Under the pieces are notes generated by a model. It was not told the origin of the DNA. It did no database searches and worked only from the letters and a program-made list of their open reading frames with translations. From positions 185,714 to 249,713 of the forward strand of contig NZ_KQ033913.1 of NCBI RefSeq assembly GCF_000969835.1: DNA of 64,000 nt, read 5' to 3'. Positions 36,465 to 44,545 of the stretch are shown piece after piece. Position 1 is the stretch's first letter, and each line of letters opens with the position of its first letter. Source of the stretch: Parabacteroides goldsteinii DSM 19448 = WAL 12034. Lineage in GTDB: Bacteria; Bacteroidota; Bacteroidia; Bacteroidales; Tannerellaceae. Both the position numbers and the translations under genes were made by a program.

Positions 36465-39400
36465 TTAGAATGTGACATTGACGCCGAATGAGTATTGGCG
36501 GTTGAACGGATAGACATAACCGTAGTTGGATGCGTCGGTAACGGCTTCGGGGTCGAAATATTTCTTCAGAGCACTCCATTCGAAGATGTTATCGCCGCTG
36601 ACGAATACGCGTACCCGGCTCAGATGCGCCTTCCGGGTCCATTCGGACGGCAGGGTATATCCCAGCGTGATATTCTTGATACGCAGGTAAGCGCCGTTCA
36701 GCAGATAGTTGGTCTGCGGGATAGCCAATCCCATTGACTGGTCGATATCGGTACCCAGGTTCTTGTCGGCGAGCCATGACTGGAGCACCGGATAACGGGC
36801 ATTCAGATTCTGGTTTGCCAGCCCGGCATTGATATAGGACTGTGAGTGTTTGGCCATATCCACATCGCTGTCGGTTGTCGGGCGGTAGAAGTCGAACAGG
36901 TGTTCGGGGCCGCCGGCATACGGCTGCTGGTAGAATCCCCAATAGAGGTAACTCATCGGATAATAATCGCGTTTGGCAATCCCCTGGAAGAAGGCCGACA
37001 GGTCGAATCCGTTCCATTCGGCATTCAGGTTGAACCCGAAGCGGAAGCGGGGAGAAGAGTTTCCAATGACACTCAGGTCGCCCGGGTCACCTACGGTGAC
37101 GCTTCCCTTGGTGATTTTCTTGTCACCGTTCAGGTCCTTATATTTCGGCCATCCGTTGACGATTTCCAGAGCGCCCCAGGGGATGATGGACGACTGGTCG
37201 AGGTTCTTGATTTCATCTTCACTCCGGAAGAAACCGTCGCTTTGCAATCCCCATATTTCGCCCAGTTCCTGTCCTTGGTAATATTGGGTAAGGCTCCCGT
37301 TCGGGTTGTCGAATCGGGTAATCCACGAACGGTTATCCGAGAGCATGAATTTGACACCCCAGTTGAACGGTTTGCCGTCCAGCTGGAACTGGTCGCGGTA
37401 GCCGACTGTCAGCTCCCAACCGGTTGTTTTCATGTCGGCGGCATTCTCTTTCGGTTCGCTGGCGCCGAGTACGCCCGGAAGTTCTTTACCCAGCGTAAGC
37501 ATTCCTTTGGTGTCGCGGCGGTACACATCGACAGTGGCTGTCAGTTTATTATCCAGGAAAGCCAGGTCGAGACCTCCGTTCAGGGTACGCACTTCCTCCC
37601 AGGTGTAATCCGGAGAGACCAGCGAAGGAGGGGTTACCACCTGCTGTAATTTGCCATTGATGATGTAATTACCCAGTTGCGAACTCATGGCCGGGATATA
37701 ACCGTATTCCCCGACAAGCTGGTTACCCAGCGAACCGTATGAAGCGCGCACCTTCAACTGGCTGACGGTCGAAAGGAAAGATTCGAAGAACGGTTCGGCA
37801 TCCACGCGCCAGGCAGCGGAAGCAGAAGGAAAGAACCCGAAACGTTTTTCCTTTGGGAAACGGGATGTTCCGTCGTAACGCCCGTTCACTTCGAAGATAT
37901 AACGGTTGTCATACGTATAGTTGGCACGGAAGAAAAGCCCGCGGATGGCCCAGTCGGCATATTGCTCGCTGACGAATTGGTCGCCCGACGACAGTCCGAT
38001 GGACGGGAGTGAGGTCGAGATGATTCCTTCGCGTTCGGCTTTGTACCAGTTCCAGCGGTTGTATTCCTGGTTGAAACCGAGGATACCGGTCACATAATGT
38101 TTGTCGAAAGCCTTGTTGAAGGTCGCAAACAGTTCCAGTACGCTGTAATAATCGTTGGTCGTGCTTTTGTAGGCTTTGCTGTCTCCCAGCTCGCGGATAT
38201 CGTTCGGCCCGTATCCGATTACATATTTGTTTTTGAACCAGTCGTAATCTTCGTTTCCTTTCATGAAAGTGAAGTTGGCGTTTACCGTCAGCATCTTTTC
38301 CCAGAAAGACATCTCGGCGGAGAACGTACTTTGCAGGCGGTTGTATTGGGTCGTTTCTTCGCCGCCGTCTACCAGCTGGGCCATGGCGATACCGGCGGCA
38401 TTGTTTGCCCAGGTTCCGTCCGGGTTCTTGTCCCAGTCGGTGGGAGCCAGGTCGTAGAAGATGCTCATGTTCGAGTCGCCGTTCCCTTTCTGGCGGATGC
38501 CGTTACTGTCGATATAGGGTTCGCCGCGGCTGGAAAGATAACTCGGTTTGATGCGGTTGGTGGCGACAAACGAAGTATTGTTCGAGAGCGTCAGCCAGTC
38601 CCATATTTTATAACTGACCTTGGCCCGCATACTGTAACGGCGGTAGTTGTCATTCTTTACGATACCGGCCAGGATACCGTTCTCATCGTCCACACCGCCG
38701 GAAAGGTAGAACTTTGTTTTCTCGGTGGCGCCGGAGACTGATAGCTGGTGTGTATTGCTGAATGTATTCTTATCCAGGAAATAACGTGTCCAGTCGCGGT
38801 TTCCCATATATTCCCACTGTGTTTCGTCGAGCGGGTTGAGGCGCACCGGGTCGGTCCCGTCAGGATTGTCGGAGCGCTGGCGTGCCCATTCCAGGCGTTC
38901 GTCGCTGGCGACGTGGCCGGAACTCCAGGGAGTGTTGAGTACGGCGATGTTTTTCAGTTTCAGGTAGATATAAGGGTCGGAAGTTTTGTTAGGGAGGATA
39001 GAGGGGCGTTTCCAGGCAAAGTTGTTATTGTAGCTTACCTGGATGCGGTCGCTGCTACCCTGTTTCGTGGTTATCAGGATGACACCGAAGGCGGCACGCG
39101 CCCCGTAGATGGCTGCGGAGGAGGCATCTTTCAGCACCGAAAGGGTTTCGATGTCTTCCGGGAGCAACCGGTTCAGTTCTTCGGCATCCGAGGCGACACC
39201 GTCTATCAGGATCAGCGGGCTGCCACCGTTGATGGAGGCTTCTCCACGGATATTGATTTTAGCGGCCTGTCCCGGTTCACCGCTGGTGAAGTCGATGTTC
39301 AGGTTGGGGACCATCCCCTGCAAACCTTTTGAAATGTTCGTGATTGGGCGGGCTTCCAGTTGCTTGGCATTAATCTGGTCTACGGAACCGGAGAGGTTCA

Positions 39401-39818
39401 CCTTGCGTTGCACGCCGTAGCCGACAACGACCACTTCTTCCAGTTTCTCGGAGTCGTCTTCCAGCACGACATTGAAAGTCGTTTTGCCGTTGACTACGAT
39501 GTTCTGTGGTTTGTAACCGATGTAACTAACCGATAATACGGCGTCGGAGGGAACTGCCAGGCTGAAATTTCCGTCGACGTCGGTAATCGTTCCGTTACCG
39601 CTGGCTTTTTCGAGAACGGTCGCTCCGATCAGTGGTTCGCCGGTCGCATCGGTAACGGTACCGTTCACCTGTATCTTCGTTCGAACCTGCTGGGAGATTG
39701 TTACCGGAATGTCATTCTTTGCAGTTACGGTAAAAGGGGTAAATAAGCTGCAAGCCAATAATCCGGCCGGGAGTAGGAGTACACGCCCTACACGCGAGTC
39801 AGAAGTAAAATTTGTCAT
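36465..39818 (-). CDS. SusC/RagA-family TonB-dependent transporter (locus 2)
   Basis: 1117 residues. After the signal segment come a carboxypeptidase-regulatory-like domain (GEPLIGATVLEKASGNGTITD, about 58-78), EKLEEVVVVGYGVQRKVNLSGSV, plug (INIRGEASINGGSPLILIDGVAS) and a barrel ending NRQYSFGVNVTF. There is no STN domain, so it should not signal through FecR, in contrast to PUL 1. No dedicated regulator gene lies next to it. The locus is richer in G+C than PUL 3 by eye. It imports an unknown substrate, possibly phosphorylated. Confidence 0.95.
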   Translation of the reverse strand: MTNFTSDSRVGRVLLLPAGLLACSLFTPFTVTAKNDIPVTISQQVRTKIQVNGTVTDATGEPLIGATVLEKASGNGTITDVDGNFSLAVPSDAVLSVSYIGYKPQNIVVNGKTTFNVVLEDDSEKLEEVVVVGYGVQRKVNLSGSVDQINAKQLEARPITNISKGLQGMVPNLNIDFTSGEPGQAAKINIRGEASINGGSPLILIDGVASDAEELNRLLPEDIETLSVLKDASSAAIYGARAAFGVILITTKQGSSDRIQVSYNNNFAWKRPSILPNKTSDPYIYLKLKNIAVLNTPWSSGHVASDERLEWARQRSDNPDGTDPVRLNPLDETQWEYMGNRDWTRYFLDKNTFSNTHQLSVSGATEKTKFYLSGGVDDENGILAGIVKNDNYRRYSMRAKVSYKIWDWLTLSNNTSFVATNRIKPSYLSSRGEPYIDSNGIRQKGNGDSNMSIFYDLAPTDWDKNPDGTWANNAAGIAMAQLVDGGEETTQYNRLQSTFSAEMSFWEKMLTVNANFTFMKGNEDYDWFKNKYVIGYGPNDIRELGDSKAYKSTTNDYYSVLELFATFNKAFDKHYVTGILGFNQEYNRWNWYKAEREGIISTSLPSIGLSSGDQFVSEQYADWAIRGLFFRANYTYDNRYIFEVNGRYDGTSRFPKEKRFGFFPSASAAWRVDAEPFFESFLSTVSQLKVRASYGSLGNQLVGEYGYIPAMSSQLGNYIINGKLQQVVTPPSLVSPDYTWEEVRTLNGGLDLAFLDNKLTATVDVYRRDTKGMLTLGKELPGVLGASEPKENAADMKTTGWELTVGYRDQFQLDGKPFNWGVKFMLSDNRSWITRFDNPNGSLTQYYQGQELGEIWGLQSDGFFRSEDEIKNLDQSSIIPWGALEIVNGWPKYKDLNGDKKITKGSVTVGDPGDLSVIGNSSPRFRFGFNLNAEWNGFDLSAFFQGIAKRDYYPMSYLYWGFYQQPYAGGPEHLFDFYRPTTDSDVDMAKHSQSYINAGLANQNLNARYPVLQSWLADKNLGTDIDQSMGLAIPQTNYLLNGAYLRIKNITLGYTLPSEWTRKAHLSRVRVFVSGDNIFEWSALKKYFDPEAVTDASNYGYVYPFNRQYSFGVNVTF

Positions 39819-39841
39819 AAATTTGTTCCTTTTTGTTGCTG

Positions 39842-39849
39842 CAAAAGTA
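39842..39849 (-). promoter_or_regulatory. -7 box for the locus 2 susC operon
   Basis: TACTTTTG on the minus strand, 24 bases before the susC ATG. Confidence 0.6.
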
Positions 39850-39950
39850 GGGTACCCGGATTACGAACCGGTTACTGCTATTTTTCATTACCAAGACAAT
39901 TCCATAACTTCTCGGTTACAGAACTAAATGCCTGTGAGATAGCTGGATTT

Positions 39951-39983
39951 GTCTGCCGGGATGCAACCGTTTACCCGGCAGAC
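39951..39983. repeat. Inverted repeat upstream of locus 2 susC
   Basis: GTCTGCCGGG pairs perfectly with CCCGGCAGAC around 13 bases; no T-run. Possibly an operator for the susC operon. Confidence 0.45.
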
Positions 39984-40036
39984 AGAACTGATTACCTCCC
40001 GAGCCACTGGCGTTTTCATCCGATCTTCTTTGTGTT

Positions 40037-40127
40037 TCACAGCTGTGATACAAAAGAAATCCATCTGTGAAACAAACGGAATCCAACTGTGATATGAAAG
40101 GAATCCAGTTGTGATATGCAATACCGG
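40037..40127. repeat. Four-unit 22-bp tandem array (array B)
   Basis: Units start at 40040, 40062, 40084 and 40106, exactly 22 bp apart, with CTGTGA or TTGTGA at the same place in each. The first has the perfect palindrome TCACAGCTGTGA (40037-40048). It lies between two divergent promoters. Architecture as arrays A and C, with a different core. Confidence 0.75.
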
Positions 40128-40186
40128 CAGTTATTTTTGTGTTTATATAAAGTCACCGCCAGGCTGTATATGTCTGAATTATCCTT

Positions 40187-40194
40187 TATCTTTG
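40187..40194 (+). promoter_or_regulatory. -7 box for sbcD
   Basis: TATCTTTG, 35 bases upstream of the sbcD ATG. Confidence 0.6.
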
Positions 40195-40229
40195 AATCTT
40201 CATTTTAACGGAAACAAGATATACAAACT

Positions 40230-41480
40230 ATGTCTTTAAAGATTATACATACTGCCGACTGGCATCTCGGCCAGACTTTCTTCGGTTACGACCGGGAGGA
40301 AGAACACGATGCCTTTCTGAACTGGCTGGTGGATACCCTGGCGGAACAGCAGACGGATGTCCTGTTGATTGCCGGTGATGTGTTCGATGTAGCCAACCCG
40401 TCCGCCTCGGCGCAACGCCGTTTCTTTCATTTCCTGAAAGAGGCGAACCGGCGCAATCCGCATTTGCAGGTTATTGTCGTTGCCGGTAATCATGATTCGG
40501 CTGCGCGGCTGGAATCTCCGATTCCTTTGCTGGAAGAGTTGAATACCTCCATTGTCGGGATTATCCGGCGGACGGAAAGTGGAGAGATTGACTTCGATTC
40601 CCTGGTGATACCTTTATATAATAAGGAGAAAAAGCGGGAAGGCTGGTGTCTTGCCGTTCCTTATCTGCGTCAGGGAGATTATCCGGCTCCGGAGGAGGGG
40701 CATGATACATATATAGCCGGTATAAACCGCATGTACCGCCAGCTCTATGATTTCGCCGATGCCCGGCGGCAGCCCGGTGAGGCATTGGTCGCCATGGGCC
40801 ATCTGCACGCTACCGGGGCCGAACTGTCGGACGACGACCGTAGCGAGCGCATCATTATGGGCGGTCTGGAATCCGTCTCTTCCGATACGTTCGATGAAGG
40901 GCTGGCTTATACAGCGCTCGGGCATATCCATAAAGCGCAGCGGATAGGGGGCAGGGAGAACCTGCGCTATTCCGGCAGTCCGTTGCCGATGTCTTTTTCG
41001 GAAACGAACTACCGCCACCAGGTCGTTGCCGTTACGGTGGAAAACGGATGCCTGTCGGATGTCGAACCGCTGCCTGTCCCTTTGTTTGCCGCCTTGCACC
41101 GGATTCCGGAGCAGCCTGCATCGCCGGAGGAGGTGGTTGAACAGCTTGCCGGACTGCGTGTGGCTAATCAGGAGGAGGGCGACGAACCGGCTCGTTGGCC
41201 GTATGTGGAGGTGCGTGTGTTGCTGACGGAGCCCGACCCGGGATTCCGCCACCGCGTAGAAGAGGCGCTGGTCGATAAAGCGGTCCGCCTGACTTCTATT
41301 GTCCCCTCTTATCCGAAACGGGAGGAGGCGGATACGGTCTGTCCGTTGTCTTACAACGACCTGCAACGTATCGCCCCGCTGGATATGCTGAAACATGCCT
41401 TTACCAGTAAGTATGGCGGCGAGTTGCCGGAAGATATCGAATCATTGTTCAACGATGTAATGCGGGAGGTTTCTTTATGA
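40230..41480 (+). CDS. sbcD: Exonuclease SbcD (Mre11-like nuclease subunit)
   Basis: 416 residues. Metallophosphatase motifs are complete: DWHLGQ (10-15), AGDVFD, AGNHDS, GHLHATG and GHIHKAQ. With SbcC it forms a nuclease that opens hairpin and palindromic DNA and clips protein-blocked ends. The C-terminal capping domain (about 275-416) is of normal length. The stop overlaps the sbcC start by 4 bases, so translation is coupled. Confidence 0.95.
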   Translation: MSLKIIHTADWHLGQTFFGYDREEEHDAFLNWLVDTLAEQQTDVLLIAGDVFDVANPSASAQRRFFHFLKEANRRNPHLQVIVVAGNHDSAARLESPIPLLEELNTSIVGIIRRTESGEIDFDSLVIPLYNKEKKREGWCLAVPYLRQGDYPAPEEGHDTYIAGINRMYRQLYDFADARRQPGEALVAMGHLHATGAELSDDDRSERIIMGGLESVSSDTFDEGLAYTALGHIHKAQRIGGRENLRYSGSPLPMSFSETNYRHQVVAVTVENGCLSDVEPLPVPLFAALHRIPEQPASPEEVVEQLAGLRVANQEEGDEPARWPYVEVRVLLTEPDPGFRHRVEEALVDKAVRLTSIVPSYPKREEADTVCPLSYNDLQRIAPLDMLKHAFTSKYGGELPEDIESLFNDVMREVSL

Positions 41481-44400
41481 AGATATTAGCGATACGGGGC
41501 CGTAACCTGGCTTCGCTGGAAGGAGATTTTGACGTTGATTTTACGGCCGAACCCTTGTTGTCTGCCGGAATCTTTGCCATTTCGGGACCGACGGGAGCCG
41601 GGAAGTCTACGATATTGGATGCCATGTGCCTGGCTTTGTTTGCCCGTACGCCGCGTACGGACCAGGCAAAAGAGAATAATGTGAGACTGCGGGATGTGAA
41701 TGAGGAGGTGCTTCCCCAGAGCGATCCCCGTTTCCTGTTACGAAGAGGGACGGCTTCGGGATATGCGGAAGTCGACTTTCTGGCGTTGAACGGTCACCGC
41801 TATCGTTCGCGCTGGTCGGTAGGACGTGCCCGCGACAAGGAGAACGGACGTTTGCAGAGTCCCCGCGTTACCTTATATAATATAGATAAGGAAGAAGAAG
41901 AGCAGGGAACCCGTTCGGAATTGCAGGCGCGTACGGTAGAACTGATTGGCCTGACCTTCGAACAGTTTACCCGTTCCGTCCTGCTGGCGCAAAACGATTT
42001 CTCCACTTTCCTGAAAGCGGAACAGGGAGAAAAAGCGTCGCTGCTTGAAAAGCTGACAGGCACCGAACTTTATTCTTCCATCTCCCGCCTGATTTTTGAA
42101 AAGAATGCCGTTGCCAAAGAGGCTTACGATAAGGTACAGGCCCGTATCCAGGGAATCGAGTTATTGACGGAAGAAGCGGAACAGGAACTGCAAACCCGGC
42201 TGAAAGAGTCGGAAGCCGCTTTGTCCGCCCTGGAAAAGGCGAAAGCAGAACAACAGGCTTTGCAGGAGGCTGTTAAATCTACCGGACAGCAGATAGAATC
42301 CCGGCAGGTTCAGCAGAAAGAGGCTGCCGCCAAACTGCTCCGGGCTACGGAACTATTGAATACCGCCCGTAAAGAGTACGAACAGGGTATTCAGGATGAA
42401 CAACGTTCCGAAGCAGACTTCAAAGCCTTGCAACAGGACTTGCAGCAAGCCCGTAAACTGGACGTGCGCCTCGATGAGGTAACCCGTTCGGTGAAAGAAA
42501 CGGAAACCCGCCTGCGGGATGTGCTCCGGCGGCAGAAGGAGGGAGAGGATAAACTGAAAGCCGCCCGGACCCGACAACAACAAAGCTTGGTCGAGATTAC
42601 GCGGTTAAGCGACTGGCGCGAACGGTATCGTAGCAAGGAGAGTATAGCTGAACAGTTGGCTGCTTTGCTGTTGCATCTTGATGCAGCTTCCGCAAGTCGC
42701 CACACAATGGAAAAGGCCGTGAAAACAATCACTTCCGTTAAACGGGAGGCGGAACGTCAGACTGCACAACTTGTCACTGTTCAGCGCACAATAGAAAGCA
42801 AACAACTGGCTTTGCGAAAGACAGAAGATGCTAAAGTTAAATTGGAACAAACCCAAAAAGAAACCGATATAACTGAACTAGATAAACAGATGGATGCTGT
42901 TCGTGTGGAACGTGAGAATCTGTTGGTGGAACAGGCCCGGCAGGCTGTTAGCGGGGATGTTTTGGAGTTGCGGGAGAAATTGCAGGAAGGGAAACCTTGT
43001 CCGGTTTGCGGGAGTACGCATCATCCGGTAATGGAGGGTAACACACCCCCTGCCCCCTCTCAAGAGGGGAGCCGGATACCCCTTGTTGCAACTGATGGTA
43101 ACCTTTTCCCTCTTGAGAGGGGGCAGGGGGTGTGTGAAAATCCCATCACACAGGCCATCGCTGCAATGACTTTACAAATCCAGCAATTGAATGCCCGTAA
43201 AGCAGCCTATACCGCCAATGAAAAGCAACTAAGCCTGCTTCAACAGCAACTCCTGCAATTGCATAAGGAGCTTACCGAGGCCGACCATATCCGTACAGAT
43301 TTGCAGGGACGTCAGAAACTGGCTGAGACGCAGATAACCCGTGAAGAAGCGATTCGTGTGGAAAGCCGGGAGACGCTGGAGAAGTCACTCTCCGCTGCCA
43401 ACCGCCTTTTCGGGAATGACGAATGGCAAAAAGCCTGGCAACAGGACCCGGACTCTTTCCGGGATACCTTAACCACTTTTGCCCGTCAGTGGCATGAAAA
43501 TACGGAAAAACTGCAACAACTGCAACGGGAGCAGAGTGCCCAAAAAGCCGAATGCGAATCGTACGCCTCTTTCCTCCCTTCGCTGACTAAAGAAGTAGAA
43601 GAGGCTACCCTGCGTCACGACAAGAACCGTTCTGAACTTACCGCGCTCCGGGCCGAACGTTCTAAACTGCTTTCCGGTAAGCCGGCCGACCAGGTTGAAC
43701 AGGATTACAACCGTCGTAAAGAGGAACTGAAAGAGCGCCTGAAACGCCTGCAAGCCGTTCAGACGGAGCAGTCGGGTGTTGCCGATCAGTTGCGGGGTAT
43801 CTCCGACCAGATTGCCCGCGACCTGGAAAAAGCGTCGGAAGATTTATTGGTCCGCCAAAAGGCTTTGTCCGACTGGTCAGAATCCTGGAATCGGACTCAT
43901 GAAGGGGAGGTGCTGGAACTTCTTCTTCCCCGTATCACCCAGGAAAAGAATGAATATGCTTTCCGGCTCCGTACCCAATCCGAGAACAAACGGAAGATAG
44001 CCAGTCAGCAGGAAGAACTCGAAGCCTGCCGTAAGCAGAGTGAACGTTGGGCGAAACTGAATGACCTGGCAGGTTCGGCCGATGGTGCCAAGTTCCGTCG
44101 TATCGCCCAGGGATATACATTGGATGTATTGCTAAGTTATGCAAATGTGCAGTTGCGTGACCTGAGCCGCCGTTACCGGTTGGAACGGGTGCCTGAAACG
44201 CTGGCTTTACAGGTTATCGACCGTGATATGTGCGATGAGGTCCGTACGGTACACAGTTTGTCGGGAGGCGAATCTTTCCTGGTTTCGCTGGCATTGGCGC
44301 TCGGACTGTCTTCCCTGTCTTCCAACAGGATGAAAGTAGAAAGCCTTTTCATCGACGAAGGGTTCGGCTCATTGGATGCCGATACCCTCCGGATTGCCAT

Positions 44401-44539
44401 GGATGCTCTGGAAAGCCTCCGTACACAAGGCCGCAAGATCGGAGTAATCTCACATGTACAGGAGATGACGGAACGTATCCCGGTACAGATTCGTGTGAAC
44501 CGTGCCGGGAATGGAAGAAGCTATTTGGAGGTAATATGA
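41477..44539 (+). CDS. sbcC: Exonuclease SbcC (Rad50-like ATPase subunit) with an in-frame palindromic insertion
   Basis: 1020 residues. Walker A is SGPTGAGKSTILDAM (about 35-49). Long coiled-coil arms flank the zinc-hook CPVCGSTHHPV (about 509-519). The C-terminal ABC signature SLSGGESFLVSLALALGLS and Walker B ESLFIDEGFGSLD follow. Directly after the hook the reading frame passes through a perfect 28-bp inverted repeat (43041-43135), adding about 35 residues rich in Pro and Gly. The two hook cysteines are intact, so function is probably kept. It starts in overlap with sbcD and converges with the next gene at 6 bases. Confidence 0.95.
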   Translation: MKILAIRGRNLASLEGDFDVDFTAEPLLSAGIFAISGPTGAGKSTILDAMCLALFARTPRTDQAKENNVRLRDVNEEVLPQSDPRFLLRRGTASGYAEVDFLALNGHRYRSRWSVGRARDKENGRLQSPRVTLYNIDKEEEEQGTRSELQARTVELIGLTFEQFTRSVLLAQNDFSTFLKAEQGEKASLLEKLTGTELYSSISRLIFEKNAVAKEAYDKVQARIQGIELLTEEAEQELQTRLKESEAALSALEKAKAEQQALQEAVKSTGQQIESRQVQQKEAAAKLLRATELLNTARKEYEQGIQDEQRSEADFKALQQDLQQARKLDVRLDEVTRSVKETETRLRDVLRRQKEGEDKLKAARTRQQQSLVEITRLSDWRERYRSKESIAEQLAALLLHLDAASASRHTMEKAVKTITSVKREAERQTAQLVTVQRTIESKQLALRKTEDAKVKLEQTQKETDITELDKQMDAVRVERENLLVEQARQAVSGDVLELREKLQEGKPCPVCGSTHHPVMEGNTPPAPSQEGSRIPLVATDGNLFPLERGQGVCENPITQAIAAMTLQIQQLNARKAAYTANEKQLSLLQQQLLQLHKELTEADHIRTDLQGRQKLAETQITREEAIRVESRETLEKSLSAANRLFGNDEWQKAWQQDPDSFRDTLTTFARQWHENTEKLQQLQREQSAQKAECESYASFLPSLTKEVEEATLRHDKNRSELTALRAERSKLLSGKPADQVEQDYNRRKEELKERLKRLQAVQTEQSGVADQLRGISDQIARDLEKASEDLLVRQKALSDWSESWNRTHEGEVLELLLPRITQEKNEYAFRLRTQSENKRKIASQQEELEACRKQSERWAKLNDLAGSADGAKFRRIAQGYTLDVLLSYANVQLRDLSRRYRLERVPETLALQVIDRDMCDEVRTVHSLSGGESFLVSLALALGLSSLSSNRMKVESLFIDEGFGSLDADTLRIAMDALESLRTQGRKIGVISHVQEMTERIPVQIRVNRAGNGRSYLEVI
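43041..43135. repeat. Long palindromic repeat inserted in sbcC
   Basis: 28-bp arms (43041-43068 and 43108-43135) are perfect inverted repeats of each other, starting with ACACACCCCCTGCCCCC, around a 39-bp spacer. Each arm has its own small hairpin (CCCTCT/AGAGGG). The G/C-runs are unlike the rest of sbcC. Confidence 0.85.
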
Positions 44540-44545
44540 TTGACT

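Larger units (their letters stand above)
39819..40229. other. Long intergenic region between locus 2 susC and sbcD
   Basis: Contains the susC -7 box (39842-39849), a perfect 10-bp inverted repeat GTCTGCCGGG/CCCGGCAGAC (39951-39983), a four-unit 22-bp array (40037-40127) and the sbcD -7 box (40187-40194). A 65-codon frame on the minus strand is not a convincing gene. Confidence 0.7.

Noticed and set aside
39924..40121. 65-codon minus-strand frame upstream of sbcD
   Set aside because: It runs through the 22-bp repeat array and an inverted repeat, and the peptide has no family resemblance.
43041..43135. Palindrome in sbcC as a transcription terminator
   Set aside because: It is inside a coding frame that continues in frame to conserved SbcC sequence, and no T-run follows.
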